Origin: Diadophis punctatus similis
Lineage: Eukaryota > Chordata > Lepidosauria > Squamata > Dipsadidae
NCBI GenBank assembly: GCA_023053685.1
Contig: JALIGW010000016.1
Span: 11,686,780-11,750,779, forward strand
DNA length: 64,000 nt
Direction: 5' to 3'
Shown: in pieces, positions 11,975 through 23,219 of the stretch
Position numbering within the stretch: position 1 is the stretch's first letter
How the letters are laid out: the number at the start of each line of letters is the position of its first letter
Translations under genes and position numbers: made by a program
The notes under the pieces: generated by a model
The model's database searches: none
What the model saw: only the letters and a program-made list of their open reading frames with translations
Told to the model about the DNA's origin: nothing

Positions 11975-12205
11975 CTGTCTATGGAGATTCTCAGTCATCC
12001 AGGTCATGGTTGTCCCAAAGGTGCTTTTTTCAAAAGGCAACTGGACTTTCTGGTTTTTCTTTGAAGACGTTTTGCTTCTCATCCAAGAAGAAGCTGAAGA
12101 AGCTTCTTGGATGAGAAGCAAAACATCTTCAAAGAAAAACCAGAAAGTCCAGTTGCCTCTTGAAAAAGCACTTTTGTGACAGCAACCTTGTGAGAGTTCA
12201 GTAAT
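11975..12205. mobile_element. Foldback pair of Penelope-type terminal repeats
   Basis: The left arm (about 12018-12093) and right arm (about 12094-12172) are near-perfect inverted copies meeting at AAGAAGCTGAAGAAGC. The right arm contains CTGAAGA and the AGCTTCTTGG..GAGAAGC hairpin of the hammerhead-like motif. The following GAAAC is mutated to AAAAC and GTC to ATC, so this copy would not be a working ribozyme. Confidence 0.6.
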
Positions 12206-12237
12206 TTTAACCAGCAAAACTGATTTTGGGGTTCCAC

Positions 12238-12545
12238 CGGGGGTGAAATCCAGCAGGTTCTGACAGGTTCTGGAGAATCGGTAGCGGAAATTTTGAGTAG
12301 TTCAGACAACCGGTAGCGGAAATTTTGAGTAGTTCGGAGAACCGACAAATACCACCTCTGGCTGGCCCCAGAGTGGGGTGGGAATGGAGATTTTGCAATA
12401 TCCTTCCCCTGGAGTGGGGAGGGAATGGAGATTTTGCAGTATCCTTCCCCTGCCATGCCCACCAAGCCACGCCCACCAAGCCACACCACGCCCACCAAGC
12501 CACGCCCACAGGACCGGTAGTAAAAAAAATTGGATTTCATCACTG
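12238..12545. mobile_element. Non-autonomous hAT element (GGGTGAAATCCAGC family)
   Basis: Ends are CGGGGGTGAAATCC and GGATTTCATCACTG. Flanks GGTTCCAC and GATTCCAC match at 7 of 8. The interior holds repeated GGTAGCGGAAATTTTGAGTAG and CCACGCCCACCAAG units. Confidence 0.8.
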
Positions 12546-12884
12546 GATTCCACAGATGTCATTTGACAAAGTAGAAGTACGTCATTGCCAACACATACAT
12601 AAATGAATGAATAGGTGGACTTTCCAAATTTTAAATCTGAATATATACTGTATAAGAAGCAATCACAGTATTTTAGCTGGATTAGGTAGTCATGTGTACT
12701 GCTCTGAATAAGAGCATTGCTGTTAAGTAGTGTGATAACAGTAAAACTATAAATTAAGTTCAACTGTCTGATTGTTGCAAAAGCACTGGCAACAATCTGA
12801 CCATATGGCTTATTTGCTTATTTTACAGAAGACAGCCCTCTACCTGAAGGCATCTTTTATTTAAGCACTGTTTAATTTCATGAT

Positions 12885-13255
12885 ATGGGAAATATTCTAT
12901 GAATGCAGGAAAGTTTGAACTATCGTACAATATCCTTCACATGCTAGCAAAATGATCATCCAATGTAGATTAGAGCCATACATGGAAAAAGAAATGCCAG
13001 ATATTTAAGCTGGGTTTAGAAAAGGCTGAGAAACATAAGACATTATTGCTGATTCATGCTGGAAAAATCCAAAGAATACCAAAAAAGAAGTCAGTATCGA
13101 AAGGTTTTCAATTGTGTCAAGTCATGTCAAGTTGTGGAATATGCTTTGAGAAAGGGGAATGCCACAATATCAAATTGTCTCATGCAAAACCTGTTCACAA
13201 ATTAGAAAGCCACAATAAGAACAGAACATGGAGAAATTGACTGTTTGCAACAATA
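12885..13255 (+). pseudogene. BovB (RTE clade) LINE reverse transcriptase remnant
   Basis: Conceptual translation gives SHASKMIIQCRLEPYMEKE followed by PDI*AGFRKA, matching the BovB RT segment before the catalytic core. Further on, an LVCSQIRKPQ-like segment corresponds to the LYA.QEATVRT..G region. Several stops and frameshifts are present. BovB is widespread in squamates. Confidence 0.6.
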
Positions 13256-13365
13256 CTGGTCTTTTTCTCTTGTTTTTTTTTCCAGGAAGAAAACTGCTTT
13301 ATTTTGCATTTCTTCTTTCATTTTCATATATTTCTTTTCAATAAAGGCTTAGGGCTAGGTTAAAG

Positions 13366-13494
13366 CAGGGGTGTCAAACTCCTGTCATCACAGCATCATC
13401 ATGTGATGTATCATGACTTTTTCTCCCTTTGCTAAACAAGGTGTGGCCAGCGCGTGATGTATCTGGCCCGCGGGCCGCGAGTTTGTAATCCCTG
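13366..13494. mobile_element. Short hAT element (CAGGGGTGTCAAACTC family)
   Basis: 129 bp, starting CAGGGGTGTCAAACTC and ending GAGTTTGTAATCCCTG. Exact 8-bp target duplication GGTTAAAG on both sides. Confidence 0.9.
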
Positions 13495-13609
13495 GGTTAA
13501 AGGGTTAGAATTAGGCTATCTTTAACCCTAATACTTCTCATGACTCTCTTTTCATACTTTGCCTAAATAGAAGCAAAAGTTGGACTTGGAAGAAGCATGA
13601 TAGATGAGA

Positions 13610-13610
13610 T

Positions 13611-13697
<87 letters not shown>

Positions 13698-13712
13698 CTA
13701 CTTACTTACTTA
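13610..13712 (+). repeat. (TTTA)n microsatellite with (CTTA)3 edge
   Basis: About 21 TTTA units ending in three CTTA units. It explains the Leu/Phe/Ile/Tyr repeat open frames here. A LINE-tail-like phrase (ATTTATAGACTGCCCAGTGC) follows. Confidence 0.95.
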
Positions 13713-13756
13713 TACAATTTATAGACTGCCCAGTGCCACCTTACCTCAAAGTAACT

Positions 13757-14342
13757 GTCATGGCCCCATCGGAACCTGGGTCCAAGGAGGAGGACAAGAC
13801 AGAACTAGAGCCGATGGAGGAAGATGATACGACCTCTCTGGCCCCGGAGGAATGACCAGAAGAGCAGGATGAGGCAGTCCTGTGTCCCTTGGGCCTGGGA
13901 AGGGTCTCCAGCGAAGGAGAGAAGGCGCAGGACAAGCAAGCAAGGGGGGGAAGAGAGGACAGGCAGCAGAGCAGAGGAGTGACAGAGCTCCGGTGATGAG
14001 CAATTACCTCCCCCCCCCCAAATCCCTGAGCACGGAGAATGGAGAGGAGGTGGGATCAGCTCAGGGCAACCTGACAACTCGGGAGGAGGGCACCCCACCC
14101 CTCTTCACAAGGCTCACCTGCGGAATGAGATTTAAAGAGACGCCGTTAGGAGGGATGCTTGTCAGGAACAAGCATTGCCTTTTTCCAGCCTTGTGATGTT
14201 ACCAACGTCTGGATAATTTGCTGTGCCTTGCCCTGCCCTGCTTGCCTTATCCTGTTTGCCTTGCCCTACTTGCCTTGCCTGGCTATGTGCATGTTCACAG
14301 CGACACAGTTGTGCTGCAGTCCCAGTGAATTCTTCCTGTGAC
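13757..14342 (+). mobile_element. Possible LTR (TGTCA...TGACA)
   Basis: Begins TGTCATGGCCCC and ends CTTCCTGTGACA, giving a 5-bp inverted terminal match. It contains a CTTGCC-rich tract. No target duplication or downstream retroviral protein was seen, so this is tentative. Confidence 0.25.
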
Positions 14343-15388
14343 AAGGACTCCCTGGGACCAAGTTCAGGACTGCCGAGAGGATTATTAAGTGCTGGAACAA
14401 GACTAATATGGGCCCCCACTGCTTTTTCCCTCCTCCTTCTCCTCAGCCTCATCGGCGTTGACTTTTCCATCTAGTTGGGGCTCTGGCTGGGCCTCCCATC
14501 CCTCAGGCGACTCCACCGTTCGCCTCCGAGTCGCTACTGCTGCTGCTGCTCCCTCCTCCGCTGCCTCCGGACTCCTCTGTGGCACAGAAAGGGCGTCGGA
14601 AGAGGAGGCCACGGCCACTGCCAGTCTCTCCTTGGTCTCTTGCATGGGAAACTCAGGGGGAGGCTGCACGGCCTTTTCCACTCGCCTCACACACGCATAT
14701 TCGGGAGAGGCACCCCCACCCACCCCGGCTGGGCCATGTGCGCGAGAGCGCCACCGCTGCATTTAACGTGTTAATTGAAAAAGCGTTTGTCGCCCCTTTT
14801 TATTAATCTCATCACGTTTCTCTTTTTCCTTGCGTTTTTGAGCTCCAGATTTTTGAGATGACATTTCATAACCATTCATAAACTGAAATGAAATATAAAA
14901 TATATTCATAAACGAAGAAACTGTTTTTCTTTCTTAAAAAAATTGGTTTTGTAAAAATCTAAAAAAAAAATTCCCCTTCATGGGCCTCCTTTGAGCTCCA
15001 TGGGCCCCGGAACAATGTACCAGCCTTCTCCTCAGGCCTGACCAAGTTTCCTGAACTGTGGTTGCTCTCAGAACTGCCCCGAGTCATCACAGTAACTCTG
15101 AGCATTTTATTATTAACACTTTTAAATACTATGAACTGCCAAGAAACAAACAAAAGGATCATCAAATAAAATCAACTCAGAGTTCTTATTTGAGGCCCAA
15201 ACGATCAGGCTCAAATTATGCCACTTCAGACATCTTATCCTACTTCAGACAACTTATGCAAAAACCCAGCACTCTAGAAAGGCTATAATGCTGGGAAAGA
15301 TGGAAGCATGGAGAAGAAAGAAGCAAGGTGTATGGACTCAGCTAAGTGAAGATGTGCACTACTGGAACATCTGAAGGACCATGTAAGG
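14343..15388. other. GC-rich block then AT-rich non-coding sequence
   Basis: 14400-14770 is GC- and CpG-rich with an open frame on the minus strand (14403-14762) rich in Ala, Glu and Pro. I do not recognise it. It may be part of an old retroelement linked to the LTR-like block to its left. The rest is AT-rich. Confidence 0.3.
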
Positions 15389-16012
15389 CAGTGTTTCCCA
15401 AACTTTTGACATATGTGTATCCCTTCTATAATTTTTGTAATGCTGAGTACCCCTCATAAAAAACATATGCTTTAATAAAAATCAAAATATATTTATTTTT
15501 TCTTTTAGTAGTTCCAGATTTCAACCAGCGATCCATAATCTCTGTTAGGGATAAAAATTGTATTTTATAAAAATGATCAAAATCAGTGGAACTTACTAAA
15601 GCACGATAACAGGCGCCCGGAACTAACTATTAAAGAAGTAAGTTGTCTCTGTAACGAAGTGCAGTATATTCACGCCGTGTCACGCCTCACAAGACTGTCT
15701 AACCATTAGATAACACTGCAATTCTCCGGCGTTTAAACAGCTCCGCGGCTCAACGTCAACTGTTAATGTTCCCGCAGTTTAAAAATGGCCGAACCCGAGC
15801 TGTGCGAAGGATGCGCAGAAGTTCCCGCCATAATGAGTTGCGATACGATGTACGATGGCCCCAGTTCCCATGTAAAAACTGCGATACGCACCTATTTCTT
15901 TTCTTGTTCTGTGGGCGCAGCTAAGCATGGTGCAGTGGATATTCCCACGTGATCCCCACCAAACTCTTCCTGTACCCCTGGGGGTACGCGTACCACACTT
16001 TGGGAAACACTG
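15389..16012. mobile_element. hAT element (CAGTGTTTCCCAAAC family)
   Basis: Ends are CAGTGTTTCCCAAACTTT and TTTGGGAAACACTG. Flanks ATGTAAGG and ATGTAAAG match at 7 of 8. The 624-bp element retains GTATCCC/GGGGTACGCGTACC subterminal repeats but no transposase. Confidence 0.85.
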
Positions 16013-16827
16013 ATGTAAAGGATAGATGATGATGATGAAGAAGAAGAAGAAAATCTGCCTATGCTGTTGTTAAGAATCAACAGCAACTTGGGCACACAGT
16101 CAGCTCTTGGCATACTTTGTCCTTTGGCAGCGTAACAGAAAACATATATGAATGACTTTTATATTCTAAAATTTTGTCACTGTACATACTATAGTTCTAA
16201 GTGTATAAATGAAAAAATATGACTATTTTTATTATGTAATTTTCCCTAGGATATTTATTACCTTATGGTACTTGCATGTCTCTGTGACCATTTAATCAAA
16301 AGATAAGTTCTACTCTTTTTTTTTTTCAAAATACAGCAAAAGGATTTTAGCAGCATTATCACATTTTGCAAAAAGCTTTTTGGGATTGATTTTTCTTCTT
16401 TTTCTTTCTTTCTTTTTTTTTAGGGCAAGTTGTGTAAAGGTAGCTCAAGGCAAACCAAAAAAAATATATCTCATTTTTGGGTCAATGTGGAAAACAATAT
16501 ATTAAGATACACATTATAAAGCACAGGTAACAAAACAGCTGAATTCTAAGTGAAATCTGTGAAAATTGTCCTGCTCAGAGCCAATAGCAACTGCATAAAG
16601 CTGATCTTCATTTAACAGTTTATGTGATAAGATGTGCACTTCAGAGAGAAAGTAAGAAAAAATGCAAGTGATACAATGAAAAAGTGGTAATAAAAAGTGG
16701 GGGGGGGGCCCTAAACATTTAGGAAGTGAGATGCCAAGAACTCCTATGATTCCAGATTATGGTATATATTGGTGACTCAAAAGAAATCAGATGTTAGATA
16801 TTTTGTTCGTTATATAATGCCTTAGAG
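16013..16827. other. AT-rich non-coding sequence
   Basis: A short GAT/GAA repeat at 16022-16050, then nothing recognised. Confidence 0.4.
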
Positions 16828-17494
16828 CAGGGGTGTCAAACTCGATTTCAATGAGGGCTGCCTCAGGGTTGTGTTTGACCTTGGAGGGGGATAGGCGTGG
16901 CCAGGGTGGGTGTGGTCAGCTCGACGTCACTCATGTCGGGGGCACCTGTGCTGGCCCAAGCGCTCTGCCAGTAAAAACGGGTTCTCGAGCTCCGTTTTTG
17001 GCTGCCACGGCCTCCTGCAACCCTCTGCCAGTGAAAATGGGCTCCCAAGCTCCGTTTTTGCTGGCAGAAGTACCGCAGGCCGGTCCTTCACTGTTTCCAG
17101 GGCAGCCCCGCAGGCTAGATCTAAGTACCCTGTGGGCCGGATCCAGAGGTGGGTTCCTGCTGGTACGCTCTTACCTGTTGGTCGCCGCAGAACCGAAGAA
17201 GCCGGTGGCGTTCGTGGCGCGGGGCTTCCCCCGCCCGCTTTCCCCCACCCATCTAGACGCCGCCATTTGCGTTCTTTTGCCCTCTGCGCATGTGCAAAGA
17301 GTTCTGCTTGCGCAGAGGGCAAAAGAACCCAAATGGCGGCGTCCAGGCGGGTGGGGGAAAGCGGGCAGGGGAAACCCCGTGCCATGAATGCCACCGGCTT
17401 TTTCGATTCTGCGGTGACCAACAGGTAAAAGCATACCGGCAGGAACCCACCTCTGGCCGGATCTGGCCCCCGGGCCTTGAGTTTGACACCCCTG
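16828..17494. mobile_element. hAT element (CAGGGGTGTCAAACTC family) carrying a nested element
   Basis: Ends are CAGGGGTGTCAAACTCG and GAGTTTGACACCCCTG, with an exact 8-bp target duplication CCTTAGAG. A second hAT element occupies 17144-17455, so the host copy was about 347 bp before that insertion. Confidence 0.9.
17144..17455. mobile_element. Nested palindromic hAT element
   Basis: 312 bp, starting CAGAGGTGGGTTCCTGC and ending GCAGGAACCCACCTCTG. The inverted match extends almost to the middle, so the whole element can fold back. An exact 8-bp target duplication, GCCGGATC, lies at 17136-17143 and 17456-17463, inside the outer hAT element. Confidence 0.92.
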
Positions 17495-17973
17495 CCTTAG
17501 AGAAATATCTAAGGACATCATTTTCCAATTTACAGAAATTGGCATAGCATACGCACTAAGCGAAGCATGTTTATACGTAATTCCAACTTTTGCCCATTTC
17601 AATAACAGCCTAGAGTGATTTTTGAAAGGGAAATGCAAGCATATTTTTTAGAGCAATTGGGAGTAGCATTCTGGAAGCACTCATGCAAAATGGCTTGGAA
17701 GAAAGTGACACATGCGTGAATGGGGTGAGGAGAATATTTCTTTTCAGAGGGAGTTGAAAAAATTCCTTTGAAAAAATTATCAGGCTGTTGTTTGCTTAAG
17801 ATTGGCATCAAAATAATCAGCACCATTATCACTATTACCTGATATTTCCATTATCATATTACCCAATGTCTTGTCACGAAGAGAAATTCTGCAAAACTTC
17901 TAAGTCTAGACTGGCAAATCTTTCATGGAAAGCTGAGTGACTTTTCTTCTTATCGTGGTTCCATATTCTAAGG
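17495..17973. other. AT-rich non-coding sequence
   Basis: No gene or repeat recognised. Confidence 0.35.
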
Positions 17974-18070
17974 CAGTGTTTTTCAATGTTGGCAACTTTA
18001 AGATGGATGGACTTCAACTCCAGAATTCCCCAGCCAACATGGCTGGCTGAGGAATTCTGGGAGTTGAAGT
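17974..18070. mobile_element. Truncated palindromic hAT element
   Basis: CAGTGTTTTTCAATGTTGGC..., with the internal palindrome around CCCCAGCCAACATGGCTGGC, is the same family as 31192-31326. The right terminus is missing and a SINE follows directly. Confidence 0.7.
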
Positions 18071-18079
18071 CCACCCATC

Positions 18080-18375
18080 CTAGAGTGGTGTTCATCTCCG
18101 TTTCTAAGCCGAAGAGCCAGCGCTGTCTGGTGACGATTCCGTGGTCATAACTAAATGCCGAAGGCGCACAGAACGCTGTTACCTTCCCACCAAGGTGGTC
18201 CCTATTTTTCTACTTGCAATTTTACATGCTTTCGAACTGCTAGGTTGGCAGAAGCTGGGGCAAGTAACGGGAGCTCACTTCGTTACGTGGTGCTAGGGAT
18301 TCGAACCACTGAACTGCCAATCTTTCTGATTGACAAGCTCAACGTCTTAGCCACTGAGCCACCGCATCTCCCAGG
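18080..18375 (-). mobile_element. tRNA SINE (CCTTTA-tailed family), minus strand
   Basis: On the minus strand the head (GATGCGGTGGCTCAGTGGCT) gives an A box and AGTGGTTCGAATCCCTAGC a B box. The body (CACCTTGGTGGGAAGGTAAC, GCCGAAGAGCC) matches the copy at 37132-37362. It resembles the Sauria-type squamate SINEs. Confidence 0.75.
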
Positions 18376-18379
18376 GCAG

Positions 18380-19106
18380 ATTTAGAGCAAGTCAATTAAA
18401 GCTTAGAAGTATCTGATGGGCTGATTCTTCTCAGACCCACTGGATTCCCCCTCTGCCTGGTTTCCACAGTCCCTCACATCAATAGAGGTGGAACTGACCA
18501 ATGGAGGTAAAGAAGTAGACAAACAGAGACAAAAGTACGCTGATCCAAGCTTCCTGCTTGTCCCATCACAAGGATGGACAACAGAACATTTTGGGAGGGG
18601 AGAAATGGATGACATCATTCTCAGCCCTTCCCTAAATTCTGAGTAGAGACCTGAGTTTTCTCGCTCTGCACCCAAAGCAGTGTTTTTCTCCTTTTACTGG
18701 TATAAGTAGGTATAAGTATAAGTCTGGATTGCCAGCTACACTTCAGTCTGTGTTCTACACACATTTTCATTGCAATTTATTGTTATGAGATCTGACAGAT
18801 ATACCAGCCAACCAATCCCTCTCCCTGCAATTGATGGCTATTTCAAATTGACCTCCCTGCCATGAGTTATTGGATATGCTCTTTTTTTAAAGGTACAGTA
18901 GTGATATAATAGTGGAGTGCTGAAATGCCATCCATGCGTTTTTATTATTAGTTTATTATTTTAAAAAACTGGGTAAATTAATCTACAAGAGTTCTGCCCA
19001 ATATCCTCTTCTAGTCCAAATGGTAGGAGGAATTGTAAAACTTAGTTGCCATGATGCGTTTATCTATAAAGATCAGAATTGTGCAAGGATTTGGTATTCC
19101 CTATGG
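18380..19106. other. Non-coding sequence
   Basis: No gene recognised. Confidence 0.35.
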
Positions 19107-19242
19107 CAGGGGTGTCAAACTTGCGTCGTCACGGGGTCACATCACATGATGTATCGTGACTCCCCCCCCTTCGCTAAACTGGGCGTGGGCGTGGCCAGCA
19201 CGTGACACATCCAGCTTGCGGGCCACAAGTTTGACAGCCCTG
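19107..19242. mobile_element. Short hAT element (CAGGGGTGTCAAAC family)
   Basis: 136 bp, starting CAGGGGTGTCAAACTTGC and ending CAAGTTTGACAGCCCTG. Exact 8-bp target duplication CCCTATGG. It is a sibling of the 129-bp copy at 13366. Confidence 0.92.
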
Positions 19243-19488
19243 CCCTATGGCATTCTATGGAAGTAAAAATTGGACTTTAAAGAAGCAGGATAATAGGAGT
19301 ATTGATGCAATTTTCGGCAATCTCCAAAGCCCCCCCACCGTGACAGTTGTAAAAAAAAAAATCAATATTACAATTTCTAGCCAATTTGAGACAATTTCCA
19401 GATAGGCAATAAAGAAAAGTGTTAGTACATACATGCTAACAAAACAATCTTAATGTAGTTAAAAGGCCTGAAAGGAAAAATATTCCAA

Positions 19489-19564
19489 ATTCATTCATTC
19501 ATTCATTCATTCATTCATTCATTCATTCATTCATTCATTCATTCATTCATTCATTCATTCATTC
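19489..19564 (+). repeat. (ATTC)19 microsatellite
   Basis: About 19 uninterrupted ATTC units. Confidence 0.97.
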
Positions 19565-20742
19565 TCAAAAATTCTACTCTTGATCATTGTGTGACCCAAC
19601 CCCACCCATTTCTATCTTTGCTAACACTTCATTTAAACTAAATTTGTATATCAGTGATTGCATGACTTCAGTAGATGCCATGCGCTAAATAAATAATAAT
19701 AATACGCCATTTCCATCTTTACTCGATTGACTTTGGCCGTCCGCCTTCTCCAGAATGTTAAATGTTCCTCACAGCCAACAAAAGTTTAATTACCTCTGTA
19801 TAAGAACCTCTTTAGATGGCCTTGTGCTAAAAGTATGACTCTTCCTTTTTCTCCTTGACTGCCTGCAAAGGAGACCTGAGAATGCATAAATAAATATAAT
19901 GAATGTACTGTAAGGTATTGAAGGTAACATTTAAACTTTTTTTTAAAAAAAGAATAATTTTGGCTTTCATAGAAATGGCAGTATTTTTCCCATTATGAAA
20001 TTCTCTTTTATTCATATCGTTCACTGATAATTCCTCATGCATGAAATGAAAATTCATCTTCTTTCAGTCCATAGCTCGCAAAAGTTTGATCTGATTTGTT
20101 CCCCACCATTTTTAAACATCTGCTCTAAATATTGAGTCATGAGAGAACGAAGCAAGATTAAACTTCTATCAGAACATAGCTTACACAAAGTACCAGTTGG
20201 ATATCATTTTGCACTATGGCATAATTTAGGGACATAGAAAAGGAGATACCCTATGTGGGGTAGTTTCTTCCAGATAAAATCTTTATATTTAGATACACGC
20301 ATTAAAAAGCCTTTCTTGATTCCCTCTTGGGCAATGTTCAATGTTATTAGGGAAGGTTTCTCACATAATATAATTTGGATTTATTGTGATGTCAAAATCT
20401 AGCTGTAATTAAAGTATGATGTTTTCTGGGATGTCTAATCACAGCCATAGATAAAATGTATCATGGTTTGGTGTTTGTAGATTTCAATTATTTCCCAAAT
20501 AATTTCCCCATTGTCTCCTTTGCCTTGTTAATGCTAGGTTAATGGCAAATAAGAAGCATATCTGGAAGACCTTCAGATTATCCCACCAGGTTTCTGTGTC
20601 CTGGAACAAAGACATGAATGAGCTGGGAGAGAAAGTGGTCTCAATGACATTATTTATTCCTTTTGCCCAAACTGGGGAGAGATCAGTGTATATTTCACAG
20701 GAATTGGGTGAGTAGAACAAGCTGGGGAACTTGCTGGTGTAC
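19565..20742. other. AT-rich non-coding sequence
   Basis: No gene or repeat recognised. Confidence 0.35.
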
Positions 20743-20976
20743 AATAGCAGTAGCAATAGCACTTAGTCTTATATACTGTTTTACAGTGCTTTACAGCCCT
20801 CTCTAGAGTCAGTCTATTGCCCCCAACAATCCGGGTCCTCATTTTACCCACCTCGGAAGGATGGAAGGCCGAGTCAACCTTGAGCCTGGTGAGATTTGAA
20901 CTGCCAAATTGCAGTCAGCCGGCAGTCAGCAGAAGTAGCCTGCAGTACTACGTTCTAACCACTGCGCCATTGTGGC
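20743..20976 (-). mobile_element. tRNA-derived snake SINE
   Basis: Minus-strand copy with TAGCAA repeats at the left, the complement of CCTTCCATCCTTCC in the middle, and the head complement (CACTGCGCCATTGTGGC) at the right. Confidence 0.85.
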
Positions 20977-21911
20977 GTTTACTACCAAACAATTTCCCTA
21001 CCTGAAGTGTAAAGTTGCATTTAATATTGAGAGTTCCTAGGCTGTAAATCTTGAGGTACTTCAACAGTCACGATAAGGCCTGATTCTCAGTAATGGCTCA
21101 GGAATTCATGGCTTTCATAATTTCCACAGGCCAGTTGTGGTTGATACATGTCCCCATTCATCAGCAGGATACTGGACTAACACTGAGGACAGTCTTCCAT
21201 AGATGGGGGAATCAGAAATTACTCTTTTGTTATGGGCAGATTGCTATCAGGGTAGTGTTGCCTCTCTCCCAGAGGAATCTGGGGTGTTTGGGGGGCCCTA
21301 AAATTGCCTCTGGATTTATTGGAACTGTAGTTTGCCACAATACTCTAACCTTAATCCTTCAGTCAAGAACTTGGTGAAGGCTTGGAATGACCAGCTGTTT
21401 AGCATTTAAGCATTCTCCGACTGCCTTCTGAGATTGTAGAAGTCCCTAGATTTTTGGGGAGATGCAGACAATTCAATGGACAGGCAGACAGAGTGCAGGT
21501 GATGGTAACTCACAAATGAATATGAATGAGCCACTTAACTGCCAGTGACATATACGGTAAGTGGCAAAACAAACAAACAAAATAAACTTAGAGTGCATTG
21601 AAATGACAGGAAGTCCATGGGGGAAGGAAAAGTATTTCTTCTCCATAGTACAGAATATTACTTAATGGAACTTTCTGGGTGGTGTTAAATGCTGACAAAG
21701 CTTGTAAATATTGTTGGTTTCCTTGTAACTTTGGCAGTATACTGTGAGGTGTGTTAATTAATTTTATTATGCATTTCTCAACTAAATTGGTTCATAATTG
21801 TGGGGAGATTGAAGTACAGGTAAGAGGAAAGAGGCCAATGCTTCGGTTCGTCCAATTTTACTGTATCAATTTATGCTTAATTAACTTGAACACGTAGCTG
21901 GGATGCTTAGA
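20977..21911. other. Non-coding sequence
   Basis: The open frame at 21093-21377 shows no recognisable features; nothing else is supported. Confidence 0.35.
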
Positions 21912-22051
21912 GGAGCCCAAGGTTGACTCAGCCTTCCATCTTTTTGAGGTGGGTAAAATGAGGACCCAGATTGTTGGGGGCAATATGCTGACTCTGTAAA
22001 ACCGCTTAGAGAGGGCTGTAAAGCACTGGGAAGTCTAAGTGCTATTGCTAT
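21912..22051 (+). mobile_element. SINE, 5'-truncated
   Basis: Starts in the body (AAGGTTGACTCAGCCTTCC) and keeps AAACCGCTTAGAGAGGGCTG and a short TTGCTA tail. The tRNA-like head is absent. Confidence 0.8.
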
Positions 22052-22770
22052 TTGTTAGAACCTGTCTTGGTTAGTACTGTGCAGAGAGAGATTTGCTGAA
22101 GGAGATATTAAGTTTTATTAGTAATATCTCTCCTACATGGAGAATGATGCAGCCTGCTTGAAGAATCATGGTACACCCCTCCATTGAAAAAAAAAATTAG
22201 ATTCCTGCCTCTCTGTTGAGAACTATAGACTAGTCTCTACTTCAAAAGACTGTGAGACACATAGTCTAATAATATCCCTCAGGTCCTCAGATTCAGAGGA
22301 AATTGGTCTGTTCTGAGTTGTCCTATACAAGAGCACACTTTAAGATGCTTTTGTTCTTATGGTTTCTTTTAATCCCAAATCTTCATACCAAGCAATTACA
22401 CACACACACACGCACGCACACACACACACACGGCATCATCTTTGCTGACCCTCCAAAAGACATGCTGCAGAACTCAAAATCATATTGAGGAATCTGACTA
22501 ATAATTCTAATGGCCAAATGAGCCATAGTAACCATTAATATATAAAAAACAGCAAATCGTTTTCTCAGACAGAAAGAATACCAAATCTACACAGGAGAAA
22601 TAAAGAATGGGGGAAATAATAGGAGCTTTTCTTCAACAATTTGCAAAGGAAAAAAAACTGCTGAACTAAAAGTACCTTAGAGAACTTAGTGCAATACAGA
22701 ATGATATTTGATTGGATCAGTGTAGAAATGAGAGAGAAAAATAAAGATAGATGATATAGAGATAGACGAT
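22052..22770. other. Non-coding sequence with (CA)n
   Basis: A CA repeat lies at about 22397-22431. No gene is supported. Confidence 0.6.
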
Positions 22771-22774
22771 AGAT

Positions 22775-22802
22775 GTGTGTGTGTGTGTGTGTCTGTGTGT
22801 CT
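22775..22802 (+). repeat. (GT)n microsatellite
   Basis: Short GT repeat with TCTG interruptions, next to GATA-like units. Confidence 0.85.
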
Positions 22803-22828
22803 GTGAGAGATTGAGATGATAAGCAAAG

Positions 22829-23057
22829 AGCCGAGGTGGTGCAGCGGTTAGAGAGCAGTACTGCAGGCCACTTTAGCTGACTGTGATCCGCAGGTCAGCT
22901 GTACAAATCTCACCGGCTCAAGGTTGACTCAGCCTTCCATCCTTCCGAGGTAGGTAAAATGAGGACCCAGATTGTTGGGGGCAATATAAATATACATTGC
23001 TTACTGGTGTAAACCGCTTAGAGAGTGCTTGCATTGTGAGGCAGTATATAAATGTCA
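22829..23057 (+). mobile_element. tRNA-derived snake SINE
   Basis: Full head (AGCCGAGGTGGTGCAGCGGT), B box and body. The tail is replaced by an AAAT microsatellite that follows immediately. Confidence 0.85.
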
Positions 23058-23059
23058 CT

Positions 23060-23061
23060 AA

Positions 23062-23112
<51 letters not shown>

Positions 23113-23116
23113 ATGA
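23060..23116 (+). repeat. (TAAA)n microsatellite at a SINE tail
   Basis: About 14 TAAA units grown from the 3' end of the preceding SINE. Degenerate GATAGA-type units follow to about 23220. Confidence 0.95.
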
Positions 23117-23219
23117 TAGATATAGAGACAGATGAGAGAGAGGGGGGAGGTGGTAGATAGAGATAGATGATAGAGATAGATAAATACAGAGACAGACAGA
23201 TATAGGGATTGAGAGATGA

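Noticed and set aside
13882..14196. Open frame in the GC-rich block
   Set aside because: Low-complexity and probably part of an LTR-like repeat; no known domain.
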